From positions 21,884,619 through 21,948,618 of the forward strand of contig NC_089863.1 of assembly GCF_036373705.1 (NCBI RefSeq): a stretch of DNA of 64,000 bases, read 5' to 3'. Below the pieces are notes generated by a model. That model made no database searches, was not told the origin of the DNA, and saw only the letters and a list, made by a program, of their open reading frames with translations. A program made the position numbers and the translations under genes. Every line of letters starts with the position of its first letter. Position 1 is the stretch's first letter. Origin of the DNA: Amia ocellicauda (lineage: Eukaryota; Chordata; Actinopteri; Amiiformes; Amiidae). This document shows, piece after piece, positions 10,939 through 21,102 of the stretch.

Positions 10939-11520
10939 TGTAGAACCACGTGGGAAATTAGTGGAGAAGTCGCGGAGATAAAGCAAATAGAACTTTAATG
11001 GAGCCGGCTCGGAAGCTCCACGTCAGAAATAATTCCTTCAGTGAGACTTAATGTTTACAAACATGAGTACAACTTTATAGGAAAAAAGACGTAACATCTT
11101 ATGGCCGTTCATCCAATCAGAAGATACAGGTCCGGGTCCGTTTTACGATCTGTCCTCCCGTGAAGAGGTGATGGATCCAAAGCAGATGTCCGTCTTTGAT
11201 GTGCACTAGGAAGATGCGATCCCACGGTCGTCATTTACCTAGTGTCAATCGTTCTTTAACAGAAACAATTCCTGCCTATCTGGAGAAACGATTAAGTCAT
11301 AAACAAATTCTCAGGAGACAGCTCTAGGCTATTTCGGCACTGTGTAATCTTTCATTACTGACAGGAGTTTCTAACAAATCGACCTTGTTGACCCTTTACT
11401 TGTCCTGCTAAATCGAATGTGCTCAGTCTGTATACAAAACTACTTCTAATGCTAGTATTAATATAAAACATTATATAATAATCACAAAACACTTTCTTCA
11501 ACTTCCAAAAAGAGTCTTCA
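10939..11520 (-). mobile_element. Solo LTR of the endogenous retrovirus, copy 1
   Basis: 582 bp, starting TGTAGAACC and ending GAGTCTTCA on the plus strand (TG...CA), matching the proviral LTRs at 27167-27733 and 34608-35190 but with no internal region. It carries CTTCCAAAAAGAG where the proviral LTRs read CTTCCTATACAGAG, and shares this variant with the solo LTR at 46456. An ATTAAA polyadenylation signal is readable on the minus strand, and a TATATAATG promoter-like stretch lies toward its 5' end. The left flank is a hAT fragment and the right flank CR1. Formed by LTR-LTR recombination (inference). Confidence 0.9.
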
Positions 11521-12881
11521 GAGAGTTAGTTGAAAATGCATGGGTATATTTTAAGAATATACTACACGAGGCTCAGGAACAATTTGTACCAAAACTTAGC
11601 AAATTGAGGAAGAAAAAACATTGGCCAAAATGGTTTAATAGAGGTATGCAAAAAATATAAAGAGGAAGACAATGTTGTATAGCACATACAAAAGGGATGG
11701 TGACGAAACAAAATACATAGAATATGTTGAGCTGCAAAGAGATCTTAAGAAAGGGATCAGGAAAGCAAAGAGGGAATTAGAAAGAAAAATAGCTCTTGGA
11801 GCTCAAACCAATGCAAAGAGCTTTTTTCAATATCACAACAGCAAGCGGTTAATAAAGGAGGAGGTGAAACAGATAAAGGGCAAAAACGGAGGTATCTTGG
11901 AAAACGAACAAGATGTGGCACATATTCTAAATGAGTATTTCACAGAGGTTTTTACAAAAGAAAAAACAGATGACATGCCACAGGTTGACAATCAGTCCAG
12001 TCAATCCCTAAGAGAGCTCAGGATAAATGAGGAGGAGGTACTAAAGGGACTAGCAGAATTAAAAACAAACAAATCACCTGGGCCAGATGGGATATTTCCA
12101 ACAGTACTTCAAGAAAATAGGTGGCTCAGCAGATACACTCTTGGCAGCACAGGCTATTCAGAGGAACTTAGATAATATTCAGTTGTGGGCTGACACCTGG
12201 CAAATGCAATTCAATGTGGACAAGTGCAAGGTAATACATGCAGGTAACAAAAATGTCCACTATAATTACACTATGGGAGGTACAAATCTACATGAAGTAA
12301 CGCATGAGAAAGACCTAGGAGTCTATGTGGACTCCTCACTTTCTCCATCCAAGCAATGTGGGGAAGCAATAAAGAAGGCAAACAGAATGCTAGGGTATAT
12401 TGTCAAAAGTGTAGAATTTAAAACAAGGGCAGTCATGTTAAGACTGTACAATGCGCTAGTTAGACCTCATCTGGAATACTGTGTACAGTTCTGGGCACCA
12501 CACTTCAAAAAGGATATTGCTGCCTTAGAGGCAGTTCAGAGGAGAGCAACCAGACTTATTCCAGGTCTTCAAGGGAAAGTCCTACTCGGAGAGACTGAGA
12601 GAACTGAACCTTTTCACCCTGGTACAGAGGAGACTACCCGGGGACAGAAATGGAAATTGGGCTTCAAGGCATTCAAAACGGAAAACAGGAGACACTTCTT
12701 TACACAGAGAGTAGTCACAATCTGGAATAAACTACCCAGCGATGTGGTTGAAGCTGAAAGTTTGGGAACATTTAAAAATGGTCTGGAATGGATCCTTGGA
12801 TCACTTCGATATTAATGAACACCAAACGAGCAAGATGGGTCGAATGGTCCCCTCTCGTTTGTTAACTCCCTTATGTTCTTA
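11521..12881 (+). mobile_element. CR1-type LINE, 5'-truncated and internally deleted, copy 1
   Basis: Begins in the ORF2 linker after the endonuclease and runs to the 3' tail, which ends TTATGTTCTTA, typical of CR1-like tails. Two internal deletions are shared with copies at 20213, 35191, 47038 and 62839: loss of the RT palm (joint near 12117) and loss of about 80 bp near the ORF2 C-terminus (joint near 12637). The 3' flank is the same as in the other complete copies, so it was duplicated with the tRNA modules. Confidence 0.87.
11672..12815 (+). pseudogene. CR1 ORF2 remnant (RT fingers joined to C-terminus)
   Basis: The first frame (11672-12175) has the pre-RT helix region and the conserved SPGPDG block of reverse transcriptase. 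The palm with the catalytic aspartates is deleted. The second frame (12087-12815) resumes after the palm at GGSADT and continues through HLEYCVQFW and VQRRATRLIPG to the C-terminal WNKLPSDVV block. The two parts are in different frames, so no functional enzyme can be made. Upstream of 11672 a one-base change near 11655 breaks the link to the preceding ORF2 part. Confidence 0.85.
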
Positions 12882-12949
12882 AAAGTGTCTGAAGCAGCAT
12901 GAAAGAGCACACAAGGCAGCTGAGAACAGACAGAGAGGGGAGTGTATAT

Positions 12950-13021
12950 TGCGTTGGCCGGTAATCGAACCCGTGTCAACTGCTTGGAAGGCAGCTATGC
13001 TAACCACTATACCACCAACGC
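12950..13021 (-). tRNA. tRNA-Gly(TCC), module B1
   Basis: 72 nt, acceptor GCGTTGG/CCAACGC, box A TGGTATAGTGG, anticodon loop CTTCCAA (TCC). The T stem ACGGG/ACCGG has two mismatches relative to the canonical copies, so this copy is weaker. The nearest TTTT downstream is about 65 nt away. Confidence 0.85.
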
Positions 13022-13247
13022 TTAGAAACTGCTTCCCCACAATATCTCACTGTGGTAGAACATGATTCCAGGATTGCAAAGTGGCAGGCAATTTGTTTTC
13101 CAAATTGCAATCGGTGAACATTTGGGAAGCCCTGCGATATCTGCAGTTTCCTGTTCCTGAGTGCGGAAGGAAAATGTCCATTAGCATCTTTCCAGATTGC
13201 ACTTTATTCAGACCTTTCCGAAATGAAACAAAACCAAAGTTGAAACA

Positions 13248-13319
13248 TAGAAGAGGATGGTTTTAATCCATCGACCTCTGGGTTATGGGCCCAGCACGCT
13301 TCCGCTGCGCCACTCTGCT
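13248..13319 (-). tRNA. Initiator tRNA-Met(CAT), damaged box B, module B1
   Basis: 72 nt with the initiator hallmarks: first base A, GGG/CCC pairs next to the loop CCCATAA, anticodon CAT. The T loop is ATTAAAA instead of ATCGAAA, which removes the box B core, and the acceptor has one C-T mismatch. TTTT lies about 14 nt downstream. Probably a pseudogene in this copy. Confidence 0.85.
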
Positions 13320-13588
13320 CCTTGGGCACTCATCCACCTGTTAACGTCACAGCCACTCCTATATTGCATATTGCAAGCAATACAAGTTTGCAAAGCCCTG
13401 CGTTATTTCCACTTTCCTGTTCAAGACTGCACACCGAGCTTCTCCATGCGCTGGAGCAGCTTTCCAGGTTTCAGTGCCTTCACATTTCACCCTGTATGTG
13501 CTGTGGGAAGCATCATGTCAATTGTTTTGAACTAAGCGGATCGGGGCTCAGTCTGAGCTCAGATCCGAGCTTAAAAATGACAGTGCTT

Positions 13589-13661
13589 CTGAGCAGCTGG
13601 GACTCAAAGCCACACTCCCTGGCTTAGGAACCCAGTGTCTGATCCACTAGGACACGGGGGC
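13589..13661 (-). pseudogene. tRNA-Arg(CCT) relic, module B1
   Basis: 73 nt aligned to Arg(CCT): the 5' half GCCCCCGTG, box A GTCCTAGTGG and loop TTCCTAA (CCT) are recognisable. Anticodon stem pair 31-39 is G-G, the T loop has lost its consensus (TTTGAGT), and most acceptor pairs are broken. TTTTT follows about 10 nt downstream. Confidence 0.75.
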
Positions 13662-13683
13662 TCAGCCAGACAGTATCGGAAAA

Positions 13684-13718
13684 TGGAAATAAATAAATAA
13701 ATAAATAAATAAATAAAA
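13684..13718. repeat. (AAAT)n microsatellite
   Basis: About eight AAAT repeats beside the Arg relic. Shorter, interrupted versions sit at the same place in the other B modules (24094, 37336, 49204), so repeat length varies between module copies. Confidence 0.9.
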
Positions 13719-14125
13719 AGATGCTGCGCGTTACACAATAGACACCAGGTAAAGAAGTGAATAGTTACAGGAACTGTCACGTAAGCTCCTCAACTTGAAA
13801 CGGGCACATACGAACTCCTGTGAAATAACACGAGATGGATAACTACCCCTTCTCTGCTGCAGCAGAATGTGACTACCTATTGCGCAGATTATTGCGTCAA
13901 TCGATTCGAAAAGAGGGCTGGCATTTGTCACCAATGTGTCTCGTTTTATTTCTGAAATATAACTCCCAGAAAATATTGTCTGTGTTTTTGAAATTGAATA
14001 ACCTCAAAAGAAAGAAATGATCCAGTCAATTGCTAAAGAAGAGTCTTGCCGCTGCATTCTGGAATGAAGAAAAGAATGAAATGACAAGTACAATCAAATC
14101 AAGAAAGAGAGCGGGCTGTGTCGGA

Positions 14126-14196
14126 TGCGCCAGCCGGGAATCGAACCCGAGTCACAAGAATGGGACTCTTGTATGATACCACTACACCACTGGCGC
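14126..14196 (-). tRNA. tRNA-Gly(CCC), module B1
   Basis: 71 nt with a fully paired acceptor GCGCCAG/CTGGCGC, box A TGGTGTAGTGG, anticodon arm CAAGA-GTCCCAT-TCTTG (CCC) and T arm TCGGG-TTCGATT-CCCGG. Position 32 is G, unusual. Otherwise intact. Confidence 0.92.
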
Positions 14197-14600
14197 TGCT
14201 GGGGAAGCTCTGGCTTGCGTCCTTGAAGCAAATTCATAGAAAGCGTCCCATGGGGCAAGATGATGTCTTAATGATTATCCTTATTAGTCAGTTGTCGATC
14301 TGCTTAATATGTACCTAGCCAATCACTACATCACAGGTGCAGAGACAATCAGTATGAAGGCGAACACGATTTCGTTAACGTGTGCCCATTTACAAGTTCA
14401 ATGAATGTATACATAAATAAAGCAGATCTGGGTTTTCCTCTGAAACATTAAGGACTGGTTTCATCAATGCGTCCATAAGTCCATAAACGCCACGAGTGCA
14501 ACTCTATTGTAGCTGCTGTTACTGTACAATTCATCGTGATACGTGTGTGTTTTATTTCAGCTGTAACTCGCCCTGGTTAAGCACGTCTACGGTGTAATTT

Positions 14601-15300
14601 AAAAATATTACAGAAATTGTCGTTTGCAGTTACAAATCTGTAGTAAGAGTAATACGTTAAGGGAGTCAAGTTCAGCAATTTAAAATACAAATCTACTAGC
14701 ACATATCTTGATAAAAATTACAATAATAACAATAATAATAATACATAGCAAATATTTATTTTAGTGTTGCACATGGAAAGTTTTCTTACAGTAACTTCTG
14801 AATATAATGTTGTCTATACCCTTTTAGCTATTCGTAATATCTCTTAACAGAAACTTGTATATTTTTAGCTGTCTCCAATCATCTAAAGCATACAGAATAA
14901 GACAGCCACAAAAGTCCTTTCCACACCAGGCTCTATCGCTCGTAGTGTTGCTTTCTGTCTTCATTTTTAAAACGAAACACAAAACCAAACCCACAATCGC
15001 TCCGCTCCTCCCACAACAGGGGGTGGACTTCCGACACTGGCCTGGTTTTCCTGTGGCGCTTTATTAAAACAACAAAAGATAACAGTATGTCTCTGTCATT
15101 ATCAACTGCTTGTGTTGGTGTAGCTTTGAAATTGTTTATTGAGGTCCCGCAACGCTTGGGGTGTAATGCAGAGTAATGTAAAAGTAAAGTAACTAATTAC
15201 ATTCTCCAGGAAGTAATAAGTAAAGTGTTTAGTTAGTTTTGATATGAGTAACGAGTACAATGTAAGACATTACTTTTTGTGAGTAACGACCCCAACACTG
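14601..15300. mobile_element. hAT-like element, right part only
   Basis: Matches the right three-quarters of the 810-1713 element from AAAAATATTA to the terminal ACCCCAACACTG. The left terminus is not recognisable, and the left half of the matching stretch is more diverged than the right. Confidence 0.75.
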
Positions 15301-15551
15301 CTCTTTTCCTTCTCTTTTGGCTTGTTTGTTTGTTGTTGAAAGAGATACAAAGTTTGAAAGTGTCTCGTTTTATTTCTGAAATATAACTCCCAGAAAGTAT
15401 GGTCTTTGTGTTCTTGAAATTGAATAACCTCAAAAGAAAGAAATGGTCCAATGAATTGCCGAAGAAAAGTCTAGCCGCTGTATTCTGGAATGAAGAAAAA
15501 AATGAAATGACAAGGGCAATCAAAGCAAGTAAGACAGTAGGCTGTGTGGCA

Positions 15552-15622
15552 TACGCTAGCCAGAAATCGAACGCAACTCACAAGAACAGGAACCTTGTAT
15601 GATACCACTACACCACTGGCGC
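15552..15622 (-). tRNA. Gly-type tRNA gene with CCT anticodon
   Basis: Same tRNA body as 1957-2027. Confidence 0.7.
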
Positions 15623-15872
15623 TGCGGGGAAGCTCTAGATTCTGTCACCGAAGCAAATGCACAAGACATATAAAACGCGTCCCCTGGGGCACAATGGTCT
15701 TTTAATAATTATCTGTAATAATCTGCAGTCGAACTGCTTAATACGTACCTAGCTAATCACTACATCACAGGCGCATGGTTGTCATTCGGGGAAAATATGT
15801 GTTCACGAATGTTCATCGGAGTGGTTGTCATGCTAAGAGGTCAGTTGGAGTAGAGGGAGCTGGCCATGCCGT

Positions 15873-15945
15873 GCCTCGTTGGCGCAGTAGGTAGCGCGTC
15901 AGTCTCATAATCTGAAGGTGGTGAGTTCGACCCTCACACGGGGCA
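15873..15945 (+). tRNA. tRNA-Met(CAT), elongator
   Basis: Canonical, same as 2278-2350. Confidence 0.95.
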
Positions 15946-16060
15946 AGCACTCTTCCTTTATCTTTGAGTTCTACCACACTGATCTCCAGCTGCAGAAAAA
16001 AGGCGCACACCTGTGCAATAAAGTGGTTGCTTGCGCTGTCTGAAGAAATTCATGGCAAAA

Positions 16061-16133
16061 TGCCAAATCCTGGGATGGAACAAGGGACCTTTAGATGTTC
16101 AGTCTATCGCTCCCCCAACTGAGCTATTTCGGC
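16061..16133 (-). tRNA. tRNA-Phe(GAA), partly degenerate
   Basis: Same as 2466-2538. Confidence 0.8.
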
Positions 16134-16259
16134 CATTGGTGAGATGACGTCGTGATCCCAAAAGTCAAAGTGAAGGAAGCCCTGGCAGAACACAGTCATT
16201 GAAAAGTTCATTGTTTTCCATGACGTCGGCAACGACTCAATTTGATCACTGCAACACAA

Positions 16260-16342
16260 GTCAGGATGGCCGAGTGGTGTAAGGTGCTGCGTGCAGGTCA
16301 TCGTCTCCTGTAGAGGCTTGGCTTTGAATCCCACCTCTGACA
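16260..16342 (+). pseudogene. tRNA-Leu(CAG) relic
   Basis: Same relic as at 141. Confidence 0.8.
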
Positions 16343-16928
16343 AGGGTCCTTTTACCACTCAGGAGCACACACTTACCCGTGCTGGCGACAAGGACAACAA
16401 GAGTTGAGGACTGTGTTGAAAACGACATTACACAAAGAATTCAATGTTTAAAGAAATACATCAATACATAAATCAATGGACATGTATTTATTCATTGATT
16501 GATTGACTTCAACATGTCTTAATTTAGTCGCTGTACCCACAAAGCAACACTCAGCATAGTGGAGGCTATAGCTCGGCGTTATTGCGTGTACCTTACATGT
16601 ATCACCCCTGGCACCTGGCCCTGATAACTCCCTACTTTTTGACCACAGTCTGTCTGTGACTTGAACCCGAGAAGTAAAAATGATGCACATGGGCGCTTGC
16701 AATCTCGTTGTTTCAATCACATATCACAGTGGATGCGTACACACGGTGTTTCTCGGAGATTGCTGGGACAGTAACGAATGTGTTCCTTGCTTTACATGTC
16801 ATCTAGCGCACAGTAGCTTTTTCTCCTTCTTTTTGCCCATATCATCCACATATTGTGCCTTTGGGGAACGCCTCCGAAACAGATTTAGAATGCTCTGAGA
16901 TTCAAGAAACGACAGTGCAACTCTTTTC

Positions 16929-17829
16929 CAGGGTTGTGGGTAACGCGTTACTAGGTAGCGCATTACAGTAATGTTATTACTTTTGGTAATAACGAGTAAC
17001 GTAACGTGGTATGGTTCCAAAAGGAGTAATAATATTACAGTTACTGATTCCTTTTTTTTGTTCTCGTTACTGCATTACACATTGTAACGATATGGTCTTA
17101 ATAAGGACGATAAGGACGTCTATGTCGTACATTAAAAATATTAGAAAAACTGTCGTTTGCAGTTACAAATCTGTAGTAAGAGTAATAAGTTAAAGGAGTC
17201 AAGTTGAGACATTTAAGATGCAGATCTACTAGCACATATCTTGATGATGATTACAATAATAACAATAATAAAAATAAATAGCAAAGATGTATTTTAGTGT
17301 TGCACGTTTTCTTATGGTAACGTAATGCTTGTCTGAGTATAATGTTGTCTATACACGTTTAGCTACTGCTAATATCTCTTAACAGAAACTTGTATTTATT
17401 ATGCTGTGTCCAATCATCTAAAGCACAAAGAATAAAACAGCCACAAAAGTCCTTTCCACACCAGGCTCTATCGCTCGTAGTGTTGCTTTCTGTCTTCATT
17501 TTTAAAACGAAACACAAAACCAAACCCACAATCGCTCCGCTCCTCCCACAACAGGGGGTGGACTTCCGACACTGGCCTGGTTTTCCTGTGGCGCTTTATT
17601 AGAACAGCAAGAGATAACTGTATGTTTCTGTCTTTATTCGACCGCATGTGTGGGTGTAACTTTGTAATTGTTTAATGAGGTCCCGCAACGTTTGGGGTGA
17701 AATGCAAAGTAATCTAATAGTAAAGTAACTAATTACTTTGCCCAGAGAGTAATAAGTAAAATATCTTGTTATATGAGTAAAGAATACAATGTAATACATT
17801 TCTTTTTGTGAGTAACGACACCATCACTG
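16929..17829. mobile_element. hAT-like element, diverged right half
   Basis: 901 bp flanked by CTCTTTTC on both sides (16921-16928, 17830-17837). The left two-thirds is nearly identical to the other copies, while from about 17600 to the right end it differs at many positions, including terminal CACCATCACTG. This suggests that an array copy recombined inside the element with an older relative. Confidence 0.85.
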
Positions 17830-17905
17830 CTCTTTTCGATCTCGTTTTGCATGTATGTTTGTTGTTGACAGAGATACAAAGTTTGAGAGAAGACAGGCTG
17901 GCATT

Positions 17906-17977
17906 GGGGATGTAGCTCAGTGGTAGAGCGCATGCTTTGCATGTATGAGGTCCCGAGTTCAGTCCTCGGCATCTCCA
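17906..17977 (+). tRNA. tRNA-Ala(TGC)
   Basis: 72 nt, acceptor GGGGATG/CATCTCC, box A TAGCTCAGTGG, loop TTTGCAT (anticodon TGC), T stem CCGAG/CTCGG fully paired. The T loop is TTCAGTC rather than TTCRANY (A58 is G), a weak point for box B. TTTT follows about 8 nt downstream. Only Ala gene in the window. Confidence 0.88.
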
Positions 17978-18180
17978 GACTGTCTTTTAATGGAGCCCGT
18001 GCACTATGTCATTGGATGCACATAGCAAGTACCGAACAAATCGGGAGCCCGTGATTCATCGGTCACACTAGCATGGGCCTTTTCGGCACTCTCTCCCAGC
18101 ATTCGTCCGAGAAACAGCGTGTGTATGTATTCATTGTGAGTAGTGAAACAATGGGCCGGATTGCAAGCTGGTTCTGTATA

Positions 18181-19401
18181 CACTCACCTAAAGGATTATT
18201 AGGAACACCATACTAATACTGTGTTTGACCCCCTTTCGCCTTCAGAACTGCCTTAATTCTACATGGCATTGATTCAACAAGGTGCTGAAAGCATTCTTTA
18301 GAAATGTTGGCCCATATTGATAGGATAGCATCTTGCAGTTGATGGAGATTTGTGTGATGCACATCCAGGGCACGAAGCTCCCGTTCCACCACATCCCAAA
18401 GATGCTCTATTGGGTTGAGATCTGGTGACTGTGGGGGCCAGTTTAGTACAGTGAACTCATTGTCATGTTCAAGAAACCAATTTGAAATGATTCGACCTTT
18501 GTGACATGGTGCATTATCCTGCTGGAAGTAGCCATCAGAGGATGGGTACATGGTGGTCATAAAGGGATGGACATGGTCAGAAACAATGCTCAGGTAGGCC
18601 GTGGCATTTAAACGATGCCCAATTGGCACTAAGGGGCCTAAAGTGTGCCAAGAAAACATCCCCCACACCATTACACCACCACCACCAGCCTGCACAGTGG
18701 TAACAAGGCATGATGGATCCATGTTCTCATTCTGTTTACACCAAATTCTGACTCAACCATCTGAATGTCTCAACAGAAATCGTGACTCATCAGACCAGGC
18801 AACATTTTTCCAGTCTTCAACTGTCCAATTTTGGTGAGCTTGTGCAAATTGTAGCCTCTTTTTCCTATTTGTAGTGGAGATGAGTGGTACCCGGTGGGGT
18901 CTTCTGCTGTTGTAGCCCATCCGTCTCAAGGTTGTACGTGTTGTGGCTTCACAAATGCTTTGCTGCATACCTCGGTTGTAACGAGTGGTTATTTCAGTCA
19001 AAGTTGCTCTTCTATCAGCTTGAATCAGTCGGCCCATTCTCCTCTGACCTCTAGCATCAAGAAGGCATTTTCGCCCACAGGACTGCCGCATACTGGATGT
19101 TTTTCCCTTTTCACACCATTCTTTGTAAACCCTAGAAATGGTTGTGCGTGAAAATCCCAGTAACTGAGCAGATTGTGAAATACTCAGACCGGCCCGTCTG
19201 GCACCAACAACCATGCCACGCTCAAAATTGCTTAAATCACCTTTCTTTCCCATTCAGACATTCAGTTTGGAGTTCAGGAGATTGTCTTGACCAGGACCAC
19301 ACCCCTAAATGCATTGAAGCAACTGCCATGTGATTGGTTGGTTAGATAATTGCATTAATGAGAAATTGAACAGGTGTTCCTAATAATCCTTTAGGTGAGT
19401 G
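18181..19401 (-). mobile_element. Tc1/mariner element, DD36E (Incomer-like)
   Basis: 1,221 bp between TA dinucleotides (18179-18180 and 19402-19403). Terminal inverted repeats begin CACTCACCTAAAGGATTATT on the left and mirror this on the right. It encodes one transposase on the minus strand. The spacing between the second Asp and the Glu is 36 residues, which fits the DD36E group of Tc1/mariner rather than DD34E Tc1. Inserted into the inverted spacer copy; present once in the window, so it arrived after, or outside, the array amplification. Confidence 0.93.
18213..19253 (-). pseudogene. Tc1/mariner DD36E transposase with one nonsense codon
   Basis: A 346-codon frame starting at ATG 19253, full length for the family. 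Residues 1-120 hold the paired-like helix-turn-helix DNA-binding region. The catalytic triad is D155 (WSDESRF), D246 (QQDNAPCH) and E283 (NPIEHLWD). The frame is interrupted only by TGA at 18753-18755 (codon 167), between D155 and D246, with no frameshift. A CGA-to-TGA change by CpG decay would explain it (inference). The transposase cuts and pastes the element at TA sites in the nucleus; this copy cannot make the complete protein unless the stop is read through. Confidence 0.93.
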
Positions 19402-19680
19402 TAAGTGCGCAGGCTGTAAGATTTGGGCGCTTTAAACGGCACGGTGTACTTGAACATCGTCATCATCACGTTGACACACATGCCATCTAAAACGCGCGTT
19501 GTCTTTACTTGTTGGCTTGAAGTTAAACACAGACCGTCATCAGGACTAGGGAATTAGCGGGGACAGGTGCCAGGTGTGATACATTGGAGGCACACGCACT
19601 AACACCGAGCTCATTGGCTCTACTAAGCTACTAAAAAAGAAGTGTTAACCAAGCACCGACCGATGCGTTTTCTCCCACTG

Positions 19681-19980
<300 letters not shown>

Positions 19981-20028
19981 CAATAATAATTTAAAGAGGA
20001 GCGTTTCACCACCCGCCTTGAAAGCAGC

Positions 20029-20100
20029 GAGCTCTTGTGGCAAGGGTAGCACGTCTGACTCTAGATCACAAGGGTGCGTGTTCAAATGACGTCGGGGTCA
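20029..20100 (+). pseudogene. tRNA-Trp-like relic with CTA (amber) anticodon
   Basis: 72 nt aligned to eukaryotic Trp tRNA: the 3' part GTGTTCAAATGACGTC and terminal GGGGTCA match well. The anticodon loop is CTCTAGA, so the Trp CCA anticodon reads CTA, which would pair with UAG. The anticodon stem has one C-C mismatch and the acceptor two. TTTT follows directly (20104). Most likely a pseudogene; a suppressor role cannot be judged from sequence. Confidence 0.65.
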
Positions 20101-20467
20101 GTGTTTTGTACACTAGCAGTAACCAGTAACACTAAGGTTGCATGAGTAATTGCACAGCTGACAGTGTAAAGTGCTTACCACCTTGTCGTTGATCTTGCAA
20201 AAAGGTAAGCACAAGTATTTACAAGTTGCCACAGAGAGAGACCGGATAGTACAGGTGAGAGGTAGCCATCTTGTTGTTTGACTAGTTTCAGAATAGTCTT
20301 AGCATTGCTCATTTTGTTTTAAGTTTGCCTTAAATTGACGTTAGCATTCTGTAGTTTGCCTAAATTGAAGCCAATTCAGTTCAGCTGCTGAGTTGGTGAA
20401 AGTAAACAGGTTATAGAAGGGAGTTTCTGTCTAGGACTAGCAGGAATTCTGTTGCAGGAGGAGCCAG

Positions 20468-21102
20468 GTGGGGCCAATTAGGTGTGAATTGGGGGTAAAA
20501 CCTAGGAGAGTTGAGACCTTAGAGCAGGACAGCGTAGAGAACTGCTGGGTTACAGTAGGTCGTAACCGCAGAAAAGGGCGTGCACACCCCGTAGAGACAC
20601 CCCAAGAGCTTGAATTGCCCAACAGGTTCCAACTGCTGGACACCGAGTTGGACAGTGACAGCTCAGAGGGTGATGGGGGGCAGTTGAGCACCAGAGCACC
20701 ATGGTGCCCAATCCCCCCCCAGACGAAGGAGGTAGTTATAGTAGGAGACTCAATTCTTAGAGGTGTAGATCACACAGTGTGTTCTAGTGACATGGAGACC
20801 CGCATTGGTATCTTGCCTGCCTGGTGCTCAGGTTGCAGATCTCCCTAAACTAGTAGACGGGCTACTGGCCAAAGCCGGGGGGAATCCACCGGTCATGGTC
20901 AGGGAGACAGGCAGAGATTAGAAAGTTTAACACGTGGTTGAAAGCTTGGTGTAGGGAAGAGGGGTTTAGGTTTATGGAGCATTGGTCTTTCTTCTGGGAT
21001 AGATGGGACCTGTACAAACCGGACGGTCTACATCTAAACAGAAGGGGGGCTAATGCATTGGAAGAGCGTATGTGCAGTGAAATTGAGAATCATTTAAACT
21101 AG
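20468..21102 (+). pseudogene. CR1 ORF1 remnant with esterase-type motifs
   Basis: The frame 20468-20848 holds an acidic linker followed by VVIVGDSILRG, the GDS nucleophile block of the SGNH esterase-like domain known in CR1-clade ORF1 proteins. After a frame break the C-terminal block PDGLHLNRRG (catalytic Asp/His) is readable near 21020 and ends at TAG 21100-21102. The N-terminal zinc-finger part and the middle of the esterase fold are missing. ORF1p binds nucleic acid in LINE ribonucleoproteins; this one is defective. Confidence 0.75.

Larger units (their letters stand above)
12882..14600. repeat. Type B tRNA module, copy 1
   Basis: Carries four minus-strand tRNA genes in the order Gly(TCC), initiator Met, Arg(CCT) relic, Gly(CCC). 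Other copies are at 23294-24802, 36529-38250 and 48400-49915, with a remnant at 42271-42410. The spacers before initiator Met and before Arg contain a similar stretch (13121-13164 and 13387-13430). The part around Gly(CCC), 13937-14340, is a diverged paralogue of type A 1770-2180. Nothing recognisable lies in 14341-14600. Confidence 0.85.
15301..16928. repeat. Type A segment (Gly-like, Met, Phe, Leu)
   Basis: Co-linear with unit positions about 1714 through 2524 and on to 809. It keeps TAGGCTGTGTGGCATACG before the Gly-like gene, where the 2,524-bp units have lost the GTGTGGCT-type octamer, so it is a distinct subtype. Confidence 0.85.
18050..19680. repeat. Inverted, diverged copy of type A spacer, split by Tc1-like element
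   Basis: Outside the transposon (18181-19401), this region reads like the reverse complement of unit positions about 390-660. Shared landmarks include CCGAGAAACA near 18108, GGATTGCAAGC near 18157, GCCAGGTGTGATACAT near 19568 and ACACCGAGCT near 19602. Identity is moderate, so it is an old relative. No gene is seen in it. Confidence 0.6.

Noticed and set aside
13322-13627. A 101-codon plus-strand frame between initiator Met and Arg, open in four modules
   Set aside because: It runs into the Arg relic on the other strand and has no recognisable protein features; a chance frame in duplicated spacer.
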